The notes under the pieces were generated by a model. The model saw nothing but the letters and a program-made list of their open reading frames with translations, had not been told where the DNA came from and did no database searches. This document shows positions 44,494-54,350 of a DNA stretch of 64,000 bases, in pieces. Location of the stretch: NCBI GenBank assembly GCA_946894095.1, contig OX335642.1:26795021-26859020 (forward strand), written 5' to 3'. The stretch comes from Incurvaria masculella (taxonomy: Eukaryota; Arthropoda; Insecta; Lepidoptera; Incurvariidae). Position 1 is the first letter of the stretch. Every line of letters begins with the position of its first letter. Position numbers and translations under genes: made by a program.

Positions 44494-44923
44494 TTCGCAA
44501 AGCAGACAATGCGCATAGTGTTTGGTTTGGTAACATTTACGAAAATTTTATTTACAAAACGACTTTTAGTTAAAATAAATCACGACAGCTGTATTAAAAA
44601 AAAAAGCAAAAAAAAAACCGAAATCGATCATAAATATTCATGAAACAAGCTAGTCTGATGACTAATCTTTTTCAGATGTTTTCATTTTATCGTTGAGTAA
44701 TATCCACCTCCAAAGTTATTACATAAAACGCGCGAAAAAATCGAAATTTCGGACCTTATAACTTAGAAACCAAACATTACTTTAGAATGCCAATGGTCAT
44801 CAGACATCTAGTACGATCAAATAAAGCTGTGTTGAGTATAATTTTGGATCTCTGACAAGAAACATGCGCATGATCTTCTTTCCATGTTTGTATGGGGAAT
44901 TGAGCGGGAAGGCCCAACTTAAA
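44494..44923 (-). repeat. Dispersed 0.42-kb repeat, copy C
   Basis: Diverged copy of 83-498 and 23866-24282, from ATGCGCATAGTGTTTGGTTT to GGCCCAACTTAAAAG, in the same orientation. Confidence 0.75.
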
Positions 44924-45059
44924 AGAGGATAACAGTAGAAGATGAAACGGTACAGGCCCCCGCCAGATAAACATACTGATAATTTCCTAATGAATGCCGT
45001 GTTGCACTATTAGTTGAGTAATTTACCATTTTCCTTGTCATTGGATAGTTCATGAATGC

Positions 45060-45425
45060 AAGCTGTTCTACTAGGAAATGTGATATGTGTATATGTTTAA
45101 TCGACCGTGAAGCGAGGACACATTAAATGAATAAAGAGCCCAGTAAAAAGATCTACTTAACGATTTTACTGCAAGGCTGGACCCGAACCAGCAAAACATA
45201 CCATTTGCGGGTATTGCGTCTACCAATTCGCCACCGGCTGTATACCCATACTTTGAAATTCTCGTACAGTCCCTCCTCCTATAATGAATGCCTCCTACTA
45301 ACACAGTGTTTAAGATTATACCTACATACAATTAATATCTCCATGCTTCACGGTGGATTATACATACATACACGATATCACATTCCTTGGAATAAGCGAC
45401 GTACTTGCTTAGTACGAAAAAGTAT
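45060..45425 (+). repeat. Dispersed repeat with TTCCAAGGAA ends, copy 3
   Basis: AATCGACCGTGAAGCGAGGA, GGCTGGACCCGAACCAGCAA and CATTCCTTGGAATAAGCGAC, matching 63080-63430. The GGACCCGAACC segment is the reverse complement of a B-box-like GGTTCGGGTCC. Confidence 0.75.
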
Positions 45426-45486
45426 ATTTACTTAAGCTGTTTTACTGTTGTACATCCATATCGATATGTAACTTCCCATAAAATAT

Positions 45487-45600
45487 AGCTAGTCCGGGCG
45501 GTTGGTACCATCACATTGGATGAAAAGATGGTAGAAGCGGCAATTAAAAATGCCCCGTGTTCTCCGTCCATTTAAATCCAGCCGTGCTCATAAAAGGTAA
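45487..45600 (+). repeat. SINE fragment
   Basis: TTGGTACCATCACATTGGAT, GAAGCGGCAATTAAAAATG and CCAGCCGTGCTCATAAAAGG match the body. Confidence 0.7.
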
Positions 45601-46084
45601 GGTTAAGATCTTAATGTTAGGGGATAAAATTATGTCAATAGCCTTGTAGTAATATCCATTTATTTCCAGCAACATAAAAAAGGCTCAAACATATACTTCT
45701 AAACTAAAAGGAATATGTATATTTTTTAGTTTATATTTTCCTTCTTTACATATTCGGATTCACCAAAAAAAATCTGCCGATTCAATTACCTCTGACGAAG
45801 AACCAATAAGAAACTTATAACTCGTACAAACTAGTTTACAACGATAATTTAATAAAATGTAAATGCTTACAAACCGCTCTAGTGTCAATATACTGACATT
45901 AAGTATTTTAAAAATTCATTTACAAAATTATTTGCATAGCTTTTGTAATGTTTTTTTTTTAATACTCGGGCAACAAAACAGAACCAGTCATATTCTCGAC
46001 TTTTGCAAACACCACATTATATCAGCTTATTGTGGAGAATTAGAAATTCATGACTTTCAACACACAAACTTCCATTATGTTAGC

Positions 46085-46290
46085 CAAGCAATGAGAACTA
46101 GCTGCCATTCCACGACCTTTTTCAATATTTCATAGCTCACTACATTTCTGGGTGGAAAACATGGTCAATTTTCATTGCCGCTACAATCATCGTTCATATT
46201 CGTGATGGTACAACAGGACGACATTAACTCTACCGTCTAGTAAGTATGAAAGTGATTCTGCAGTTGCACCAACGTGCAATCCGAACCACA
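46085..46290 (-). repeat. SINE fragment
   Basis: ATTTCTGGGTGGAAAACATG, TCATTGCCGCTACAATCATC and AACTCTACCGTCTAGTAAGT correspond to the SINE body in reverse. Confidence 0.6.
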
Positions 46291-46424
46291 GCTAGCCTTG
46301 ATGGTCAAGCAGAATTCTAGACTAGTAGAGTTCTAAATGCCCGAACTCGAACGATTCTACCCGGTACTTGAATGTGTTCCTCCCGCAGTGTCTTTCACTA
46401 CTACATATTTGTAATGTATATAGT

Positions 46425-46550
46425 TGTCAAGTGCGTCGGCGGAAAGCAGTGGTTCCGTACCGCTGAGGGCCGGGAGGACTGGAGAAGGATTGGAGAGGCG
46501 TATGTCCAGCAGTGGACGCAAACACGCTGACTGACTGACTGATATAGTTG
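46425..46550 (+). repeat. LINE ORF C-terminal fragment
   Basis: It translates to AEKQWFRTAEGREDWRRIGE then AYVQQWTQTR, the end of a LINE reverse-transcriptase ORF; the same segment occurs antisense at 15745-15935. Followed by a (CTGA)n tail. Confidence 0.8.
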
Positions 46551-46622
46551 TAATGTAATCGTTACTGTTAGTAATTAACCCAAAATACTCTGATTTAAAG
46601 TCTTTATTTGAAAACATATCAG

Positions 46623-46869
46623 TGGAAACCATCGCTTTTTGGGAAAGCGGAGCAAGCGGTCGTCTCTCCCCTGGAGTCCCCTCACGAATTTGGCCCCTAC
46701 TTCTGCGGCCGGAGTAAGATCGACTTCTCCCCCCTGGTCGTGAAGGGAGTACCAACTAAGGAAGGGGACTATCCCTGGCATGTTGCCATCTTTATCAAGA
46801 ATCTGGAGACGGAGTACTGGGATTTCGCGTGCGGTGGAACGATTATGACACATAAAACGATCATTACTG
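46623..46869 (+). CDS. Protease exon 3: linker and start of the S1 domain
   Basis: ATATCAG acceptor, G|GTAACT donor, phase 0 to phase 1, 247 bp. It encodes SPHEFGPYFCGRSKIDFSPL, then VVKGVPTKEGDYPWHVAIFI and FACGGTIMTHKTIITG. The PWHVAI and CGGT blocks mark the start of an S1 protease domain. No basic residue precedes VVKG. Confidence 0.9.
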
Positions 46870-47280
46870 GTAACTTACTTCAATTTTTTTTGTAAATTCT
46901 TGAGTTTATCTTATATATCGCTATATATAACATATATAATTATTATTTACGAGATGTGATACTGTTATTCAATGATAGAATAATATTAGATTTATGTTCA
47001 TCGTAAACATGCCAATATGCATAGTCAATAATTTAAGTCATATCATTAAGTGACTCGGGCAATTTGAACTGTATTGTAGAGACTTATGATTTCATTCCAA
47101 GCGTTCAAAAAACTGAGGGAGCTAAACAGTTGACTTAGACTTAACTGATCATGGAAGCATGCTTGTTACAGTAAATGCGTACTCTATGTACTAACTTACA
47201 CCCTGATAACTTACAGAACACAGATTATTTAGTGCTCTTCTAGAACATCATATTATACACCACACCACATAAATTGTTGG

Positions 47281-47940
47281 TCGATGAATCGGGGGAACGG
47301 CATAACGTATAATATGCAGATCGTATAATGTCATATTTTAACAAAATTTTAAAACCATGCACAACGTGTAATCGGCATATCGTATAATCTTATACGTAGT
47401 GCATGAAGAAGTCCAAAAAATTAAATTACTTATTTCTCCATGCATAACGTATAATAGTCACAACGTATAATGTTATGATCTTTATTTAACAAAAAAAGAA
47501 AACCATGCATATCATATAATCTTAAAATATTTCATACGATAAGCGCCCTTATCGATATAAGATTAAAGATTATACTCGCACGCGACTTTTCGACCGTCTC
47601 AATTAGCGTTGTAGCAAATTGTTACTCTTCAACAGATATCGATTCGTAGCAATTTCAGCCTTAAATGTATCGTTGTTAGGGCGCTTTATGCAGTGCTTCT
47701 TGGCATATTATACGTTCTGCATGGTTTTCTTTTTTTGTGAATTCATGTTAGGAATATTATACGTTGTGACTATTATACGTTCTGCATGATGCAAAGAGTT
47801 TATTTTATTTTTAAACTCATGCACAACGTATAACATTATACGTTGTGAATATTATACGATATGCATGGTTTTAATTTTTTGGAAAAAAATACTATTATAC
47901 GTTGTGAATATTATACGTAGTGAATACGACTCGATGAATC
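47281..47940. mobile_element. Fold-back element with CGTATAAT arrays and 10-bp target duplication
   Basis: The direct repeat TCGATGAATC occurs exactly at 47281-47290 and 47931-47940. Between them the left half carries repeated ACGTATAAT/TCGTATAAT motifs and the right half their reverse complements (ATTATACGT, ATTATACGA), spaced by CATGCAT-like and A/T-run segments. Halves pair around a unique centre (about 47560-47700). It resembles Foldback- or Mutator-type non-autonomous elements; class uncertain. Confidence 0.85.
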
Positions 47941-48032
47941 AACTAAATCGATCTAGGGCCAGAACAGCTTGGTAAACACAAAATGTAAGCCTAGTTCCTA
48001 AATACATACGAAATATCTGTTTACTTTGACAG

Positions 48033-48145
48033 CTGCACACTGCGTGGTCAACAGGGATTCTGTTCACATCCCAAAGGAGCGACTGCTGATTGTAGCCGGA
48101 AAGTACCGACTTCATGAGGTTGACAAAAATCAAAAGATCTTAACG
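48033..48145 (+). CDS. Protease exon 4: catalytic histidine
   Basis: TTTGACAG acceptor, ACG|GTATTT donor, phase 1 to phase 0. With the split Ala it encodes AAHCVVNRDSVHIPKERLLI, then VAGKYRLHEVDKNQ. His of AAHC is catalytic; its Cys pairs with that of FACGG in exon 3. Confidence 0.92.
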
Positions 48146-48388
48146 GTATTTACTAATTCTTATTTTTCTAATAGTATAACTTAATTTTTACTGCACAAAT
48201 ATTTTCGTAGTTTTAGTGAAGGAAATCTGCAGTTTGAAATGGAAACATTAAAAAGCAAGCATTACCCATGAAAATGCACCAGTATAAGAAATGAACTGTT
48301 ATTAAATTCATGTCACAAGAGACAGAAAGCGTCAGACGGTTTCTTAAAAAGTCAAGATTAAAACATGTCTAAAAATAATTGTCTTCAG

Positions 48389-48562
48389 ATTGAGAAAATC
48401 GTTGTTCACGAGAACTACACGCAAGCAGGCAATACGCTGGCCCATGACCTGGCACTTCTCATAACGGAAGACTCGATTGAGTATGGAATGTACGTGCAGC
48501 CGATCTGTCATTGGAACAAGAAGCAAGAAGACCGAGAAGTGATCTTCCAAGAGTTCGGGACT
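48389..48562 (+). CDS. Protease exon 5: catalytic aspartate
   Basis: TCTTCAG acceptor, ACT|GTGAGC donor, phase 0 both sides, 58 codons. It encodes IEKIVVHENYTQAGNTLAHD, then LALLITEDSIEYGMYVQPIC. HDLALL contains the catalytic Asp. Confidence 0.92.
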
Positions 48563-48799
48563 GTGAGCGAAATTTTATTTCAGTGGTCTTTCTTGATATT
48601 ATTATAAGGAAAAAAATACCTGCAGTAACTGCACATAAAAATATATGTTAGTCTTTACTGAATATGTATTTAGTCGACTTAGCTTAGCTCGGTACACCGA
48701 TGTCTTTAGCACGAAAAGTTGTAAATAACATTTTTACAATGTATTTATTATTAATAAAAAAGTCATCAACTAAATCAAACATTTTTGTGAAAACAAAAT

Positions 48800-50800
48800 G
48801 TTGGCTCAAATACTGTTAGCGTTATCACTATGTATGGTGCCCGACTCAAACTGTTTCAAGAGTAGGGTTTCCTTCTTAAAGCGATATCTCAATATTTATA
48901 ATTGAAAACGAAGCGCTGACTGAGACAAATAGACTAGGAGGTCGCGACGAAAATGGTAACGATAACGTAAATGGCTGAAACTGGGTTCACGAGATAAAGA
49001 TCGACCCTCTGAAGCTTAATGTGTCAGTCTGCCTATTCCAAGTGGTTGCGTTAAGTAGATAACGCGCCTGAAAAAGTAGATATGGTGACAAAAAATATAT
49101 ATGATAAGGTAAATGTATGCAAATGACGAAGCACGAAAGTATCAGTACATACTTTGTTAGCAGTACAAAAAATGAACAAATATTTGATTGCATATCAAAG
49201 TTATAGGCGATTTAGGTCACAGATATAAATTTAGGTATATTTAAGTATTTAATTAAAAAATCGAATGGTTATTGTTGCATAATTAATAGATATCAATGTT
49301 TCTAGAAAATCAATACATTCATCAGCAGGTAAATTCCAACATTTATTTTATATAGCCAATCTAGATAACGCAACCACTCGGAACAGGCAGACCGACATAT
49401 TTAGCATCAGAGGGTTGGTCTCTAACCTGTGAACCCAAATTCAGCCATTTACCTTATCGTGACCAAAAATGACGTGACCTCCCGGAATAAAAGTGTCTCA
49501 GTCAGCGCTTCGTTTTGTTTCGGCGGAATTACTGTATGCGGTGGTCGACGCCACCAGCTGTCTCAAAATCAGGATTCACTTCTTAAAATTAAACCTCACT
49601 ATTAACATTTTGTACATACATCGTCGGGTGGGTCAGTACAGAATACAAAACGCTGGCTGTGATCCTGTTGGCGGAATTTCTGCGTGCGTTGGCCGACTCC
49701 ATTTACCTGAAGAGCAGGATTTACTTCTTCAAATTATTTCTTACTTAAGGCCCTGGTACTAGCCAAATCGCAAAGTTAGACGAGGCACCTCAAGTTAACT
49801 AACTAAGTCTGACGATTATAAGTGTCATTCTTACAATATATGATTCCTTGTCTAGGAATCAACCTATTTTCGTTAATGTATGTTTCCTTTTTCTATACAA
49901 AATACATTGCGGAAACGGTGTACATTTCCGAACTTTTTTGACTAAATGTAGAAATCTAAAAGCAAATGGATTTTTTTGTTTATGCATATATGCTGTTTTT
50001 GCTTATATCTAGAAATCGAATTACTTTCAGATTTCTAATGAGAAAAATCTTTATTTTATATTTTTATTATTATTTAAATAAATGATGGAATCAAAAAATA
50101 TTAACAATCCATTATCAGTCTGGAGTTCTATTTGGATTTGCTAAAGCGTTTCACTACATATTATTACATTTGTTAAAAAGTGCATTTGTATGGCGCGAGT
50201 AGTTGGCTAGTCCTAGCGCCTTAATATACATTTGTCTTCGGGATGGTGAGGTGGGGCAGCACAGAAAACTAAACGCAGGCTCAGATACTGTTGACGGTAT
50301 CACTGTATGCGGTGACTGATTCTATCGGTCTCAGAGTGGGGTTTCCTTCTTGACAAGATATATAATTATTTATAATTTTGAACGCAAGTGGTCAATACCG
50401 AAAACGAAACGCGGGCTATGATACTGTTGGCGGAATTGCTGCGTGCGTTGGCCGACTCCATCCATCTGAAGAGCAGGATTTACTTCTTCAAACTATACCT
50501 CACTAATGTAGATTTGTCCACGGGGTGGTCAGGTGGGGCAACACCGAAAACGAAATGCTGGCTGAGATACTGTTGGCGGAATTTCTGCGTGCGTTGGCCG
50601 ATTCCATCTACCCGAAGAGCAGGATTTACTTCTTCAAATTATTTCTTACTTAATTAAAATACATTTGTCTTCGGGATGGTAAGGTGGGGCAGCACAGAAA
50701 GAGATACCGTTGGCGGTATCACTGTGTGAGGTGCCTGGCTCTATCGGTCTCAACAGCAGGGTTTCCTTCTTGAAATGATATTTCACTATTTATAATTTAT
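48800..50800 (+). pseudogene. Array of decayed tandem copies of protease exon 6
   Basis: At least seven partial copies of exon 6 precede the functional one, recognisable by the block for 'RAVPDSICLKSR' at about 48833, 49540, 49686, 50308, 50448, 50592 and 50728. Neighbouring copies are 136-148 bp apart. Most retain the TENE...LAE and SR..FFK parts but lack the MNTFCAGN end and donor; two (near 50390 and 50525) are still open through that block. Two sub-types alternate (GTTGGCCGACTCC and GTGACTGATTCTATCGG). Confidence 0.85.
48905..49515. repeat. Inverted duplication inside the exon-6 array
   Basis: The left arm (ACGAAGCGCTGACTGAGAC ... GTAAATGGCTGAA ... GTGGTTGCGTTAAG, to 49075) is the reverse complement of the right arm (from 49370, ACGCAACCACT ... 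TTCAGCCATTTAC ... GTCTCAGTCAGCGCTTCGT), around a roughly 300-bp AT-rich centre. The arms include a piece of an exon-6 copy. Confidence 0.78.
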
Positions 50801-50806
50801 ACGCAG

Positions 50807-50963
50807 GTGGTCGGGTGGGGCGTCACCGAAAACGAAACGTTGGCTGAGACACTGCTGGCGGCGTCGATGCGTGCGGTGCCCGACTCCATCTGTCTCAAGA
50901 GCAGGCCTTCATTTTTCAAACGATACCTTACCATGAACACATTTTGTGCAGGGAATCGAAACG
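50807..50963 (+). CDS. Protease exon 6 (functional copy)
   Basis: TACGCAG acceptor, G|GTTAGT donor, phase 0 to phase 1, 157 bp. It encodes VVGWGVTENETLAETLLAAS, then MRAVPDSICLKSRPSFFKRY and TMNTFCAGNRN. GWG and TFCAGN are standard S1 blocks. Confidence 0.9.
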
Positions 50964-51311
50964 GTTAGTCCGCAAAGCCGAAATATTATCTTTTACTTTT
51001 AGTATATTCATTCTAGATTTGTATCGGCAACATTTTTTTTTTTTAACAGCCCTTTGTTGAATTACTCTTGATTTTACGTCCGTATGTTTCTATTTTTATA
51101 TAAAGATATTTATTTACAAGTGAAAAAAAAGTGACATTACAAAACTGCTATTTATAATGTTTATTAGCCAATATTTTTCAATCTTAAAAACTTCAGACGT
51201 ACATTTTGGTACTAAATTTTAGAATCCAAAATAAAAAATAATAAGCCTAATAAAATATTAAGAGCATTTAAACGGTTATTTTATTTGTATCGTAATTTTA
51301 AAACGTTGCAG

Positions 51312-51514
51312 GTACGAGCGCGTGCAACGGTGACAGCGGCGGGGGCCTAATATTCCCGATCACGGAGCTAGACGGGCGGCAGAGTTGGTACCTGCGCGGG
51401 GTTGTATCGGCGGGAGTGCGGCGCGCGGGGGGACTCTGCGACCCCACACATTACGTCGTGTTCACTGACGTCGTCCGCTACAGACAGTGGATTGAGGAAA
51501 ACCAGCAGCTTTAA
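51312..51514 (+). CDS. Protease exon 7: catalytic serine and C terminus
   Basis: GTTGCAG acceptor; stop TAA at 51512-51514. It encodes [17 protein letters not shown], then [20 protein letters not shown] and [14 protein letters not shown]. Catalytic Ser is in GDSGGG. AATAAA at 51584-51589 is 70 bases after the stop. Confidence 0.92.
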
Positions 51515-51583
51515 AATCTAACAGAAACTGTACTAAATATCAAATCTGTAAACTTTTCCTCTATTCCGGCAATATTGTTGAGA

Positions 51584-51589
51584 AATAAA
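51584..51589 (+). terminator. Polyadenylation signal of the functional protease
   Basis: AATAAA, 70 bases after the exon 7 stop and followed by AT-rich sequence; a standard hexamer at a reasonable distance. Confidence 0.65.
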
Positions 51590-51639
51590 CAAATTGAAGT
51601 GCTTTGGATAAAAGTTCAGTAGAAAACAAAATGTATATT

Positions 51640-51726
51640 ATGTTTTATGGAACCTGCCGTTATGATATTAGCCTAATACACCGAATATTTCCAAAGGAAT
51701 TAGGTGCTGTGCCAGGACCTTCTTGT
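51640..51726 (-). repeat. SINE fragment
   Basis: TATGATATTAGCCTAATACA and AAGGAATTAGGTGCTGTGCC match the tail half of the SINE in reverse. Confidence 0.65.
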
Positions 51727-51729
51727 AAA

Positions 51730-52655
51730 GAACATAAATCTTTATTAAATAAAATTCAAACACTTAATATCTTTACTACTGCTCCCTCCATAAGCGGTTA
51801 CTGTGTCCTGATTACATACATCAGTCCTTACATTTACAGCACAATGAACCGAGTTATTGAGATATTTTATACGCAAGGACAATTTATCTATAACTACATG
51901 TCTATGTTGTTATTGAAAATTTTGAAAATATGTTTTTTTATATATTACACTTGAAAACAACTACAAAACGTAAATTTTTGAAACTGTTTTTTTTGTTTTA
52001 TTAAATTTACGTTTAAAGCATTTTAGAACCATAACGTGCATTCAATGTATGGTTATTATTTCTCATAATTAGATCATTACACTAGATTTTTCTTGATAAC
52101 TTTATGTATTTAATGGATACGACATTACGATTATCTCATTAATTTGCTTTGTCCTGCTTCCGACGAATGTCACAACAAATTATTTTCAAATTATATTCAA
52201 AATCTGATTACACTGCTTCAAATGTAGATACCGCTGAAACTCAAATTAACTAGATTTTTTCCCCTATGCACCCCTCACACCAGAAATCATGAAGACAGTA
52301 CAACCAAGGAAAAACGTTTATTCAGCGGTAAAATTCTTGGCACCTTTCGCGCAGTTATGGTGAATGTACGGGGGCTGCACACCAACTTGAAGGCCGTACC
52401 TGCACTACCCAGGATTTACTCTGGGAGAATTCCTCCGTGCCAAAGCCAGCAGGTCTATTCCTGGCATTCCGTAATTAGGAATCAGTAATCCTGAGTCTAG
52501 AAAACCGCTTTTGTAGCAGTTTTCAAAGCAATCGTTGTCCGGAGCATAGTTTTTTTAATTAATCAAGGTTTTCCGTCAAAAAACTCGCTTTAAATCGCTA
52601 TAAAAGAGGTTTTTCAGACGTAGGATTCTTGATTACTGAATGCCAGGATTAGACC
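51730..52655. other. Spacer between the functional protease and the exon 7 relic
   Basis: AT-rich; no gene recognised. A block near 52300-52500 (TGCACACCAACTTGAAGGCC, CCAAAGCCAGCAGGTCTATT) looks like decayed coding or transposon sequence but could not be identified. Confidence 0.4.
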
Positions 52656-52659
52656 TACT

Positions 52660-52972
52660 GGGAGGTAGACGGGTGGCAGAGCTGGTACCTGTGCGGGGGG
52701 TATCGGCGGGGGTGCGGCGCGCGGGGGGACTCTGCGACCCCTCACATTAAGCCCCGGTTGCACGAAGAGACGGCCGAGTTAATCAATGTTCAAACACGTC
52801 ACTTTTAGTGAACCGCATAGAGTTCCTTTCATACTGTCCTCACAAAGTGGCGTGTTTAATCATACTTTGACGTTGATTTTGATGTTTTGTCCTTTCGTGC
52901 ACTCGGCACTACGTCGTGTTCACTGACGTCGTCCGCTACAGTCAAAACATTTGGAAATACCAGCAGAAAATA
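52660..52972 (+). pseudogene. Third copy of protease exon 7, interrupted by a MITE
   Basis: GTAGACGGGTGGCAGAGCTG through GGACTCTGCGACCCCTCACA, then, after the MITE, TACGTCGTGTTCACTGACGT. It lacks the start of the exon with the catalytic Ser and has an internal two-base loss (GCGGGGGGTATCGG). It cannot code. Confidence 0.87.
52750..52907. mobile_element. MITE, second copy (partner of 43247-43405)
   Basis: GCCCCGGTTGCACGAAGAGA to CCTTTCGTGCACTCGGCAC, about 158 bp, inserted at CACATTA|CGTCG of the exon 7 relic. Flanked by TTA on the left and CTA (one change) on the right. Confidence 0.88.
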
Positions 52973-52979
52973 AACAGCT

Positions 52980-54340
52980 CATCAGGCAACTTTGGGAATG
53001 TCTATTATTTTGTGCGATTAAGATTAGGTATAATATTGTCAGAAAAAGTATGAATAAGAAAAGTTAGTAAATAGACTGGTGACCAAAATACAAAATCTTT
53101 TTTTATCTAATATATTTTTTTAAATGTATAATTTTTTTTGAACTCCCTTAACTTGCTCGTTAGGCAATATGATGACAAACAATGTCCACTAATAGAAAAC
53201 ATAACAAAGCAATCGATACAAAAATGTCTCAAAGATATCTAAAACAAAATCTTGACCAATAAAACGTTTTTATTAAACTTTAAAGTAATATTCATACTTG
53301 GCTCAGCAGACACTATAACAAATGTTACATGAACAAAATTATCGTAATTAGCTACGCGTCACTACTTGCCCCGCTAAAATTAACACAAGTTTATTAATTT
53401 TATTTATTTATATTATAAGTATAAATTTTTCCATCAGTCGGTTAGTCGAAAAGTTTGCATACTGGCGCCAGAATCGAGGCATCTTGAGTTATGCAAGCAA
53501 TAAAAATACCATTACTTCTTCTATAGTATATTTTATATGTATATAAAATATACTGCCAAAGCTGACTTGCGTTCCTCACGTTCGAATTCGGCTTTGACAC
53601 TGACTATCGATATTTTTTGTGTAATACAAAGACGAATACTTAGTGGGATGAGCTAGAGCATTGCGTATAATCAACCTTGTACTCGAAGTTTGATTTAAAA
53701 AAAGGTTACCAGTATTTTTTAAATCATGAAGCCCCCCTACAAACTAAACAAAATCTTCACAGACCTTTAAAATATGGGAAATCGTGAACGTCGCTACTAT
53801 GTAATAGAAAATTACATTAAAACCCATAATTTGTTTTTCCTAACCGTCAACTTGGAGCCGAACTTCACACAAACGAAACAAATTTTGAATAAAAAAAAAC
53901 ATTTTATTCAAATTTGGTTCCGTTTAGAAAGGTAAAACTTCTGGCTCCAAGCTAATGCAGATGCCCAAAAGCGGTGGCAGGCGAACGGTGCGCCGGAGGA
54001 GACAAAAATGCCCGATTATTTTTTTATATATTTGTTCGATTAGTTAGATAGTTACAAAGAAAAATATAAAAAGGAATTAAAAAATTCAAATCCATTACGA
54101 ATACTTCCTTGAACAAGTTGTAGATGAAATCATGTTTTTTGTAATTAAAAATAGTTGCACAACAAGAATAAAACATTCAAGGTTAACAACAAAAAGTTGT
54201 TTAGATTCGGGCGACAATCTTGGCAGTTCAATTTGTGTATGATACTTAACACTTGTTTTGAAATTATTTTGGAGTGAATTTTGCACCAAATCCAAACATT
54301 ATATCCACATCTTTAAATTAAAATAAACAATAAAATGAGA
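52980..54340. other. Spacer before the second protease paralogue
   Basis: AT-rich with no recognisable gene; a GC-richer patch at 53970-54000 (AAGCGGTGGCAGGCGAACGG) is too short to interpret. ATTTTATATGTATATAAAAT near 53530 is a short palindrome. Confidence 0.4.
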
Positions 54341-54350
54341 AAACCGAAAA

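Larger units (their letters stand above)
42829..51514 (+). other. Gd-type S1 serine protease, downstream exons (functional copy)
   Basis: Gene-level entry for exons 2-7. A GD_N-like exon ending in a conserved NGREIC motif is followed by an S1 (trypsin-fold) domain with His in AAHC, Asp in HDLALL and Ser in CNGDSGGG, all intact and in frame. Gd in Drosophila is an extracellular protease in the cascade leading to Toll activation. Three features are unusual for trypsins but fit the Gd type: the sequence before the new N terminus is SKIDFSPLVVKG with no Arg/Lys at the cleavage position; the residue six before the catalytic Ser is Ser, not Asp; and the motif ends GGG instead of GGP. Joined to first exon C the product is 700 residues. 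Confidence 0.82.

Noticed and set aside
46357..46755. 132-codon minus-strand ORF over protease exon 3
   Set aside because: It covers the LINE fragment and the antisense of exon 3; the + strand has the recognisable protease sequence.
47281..47940. CRISPR-like array of short repeats
   Set aside because: Motifs are short, irregularly spaced and inverted in the second half, in a eukaryotic intron; this is a fold-back element.
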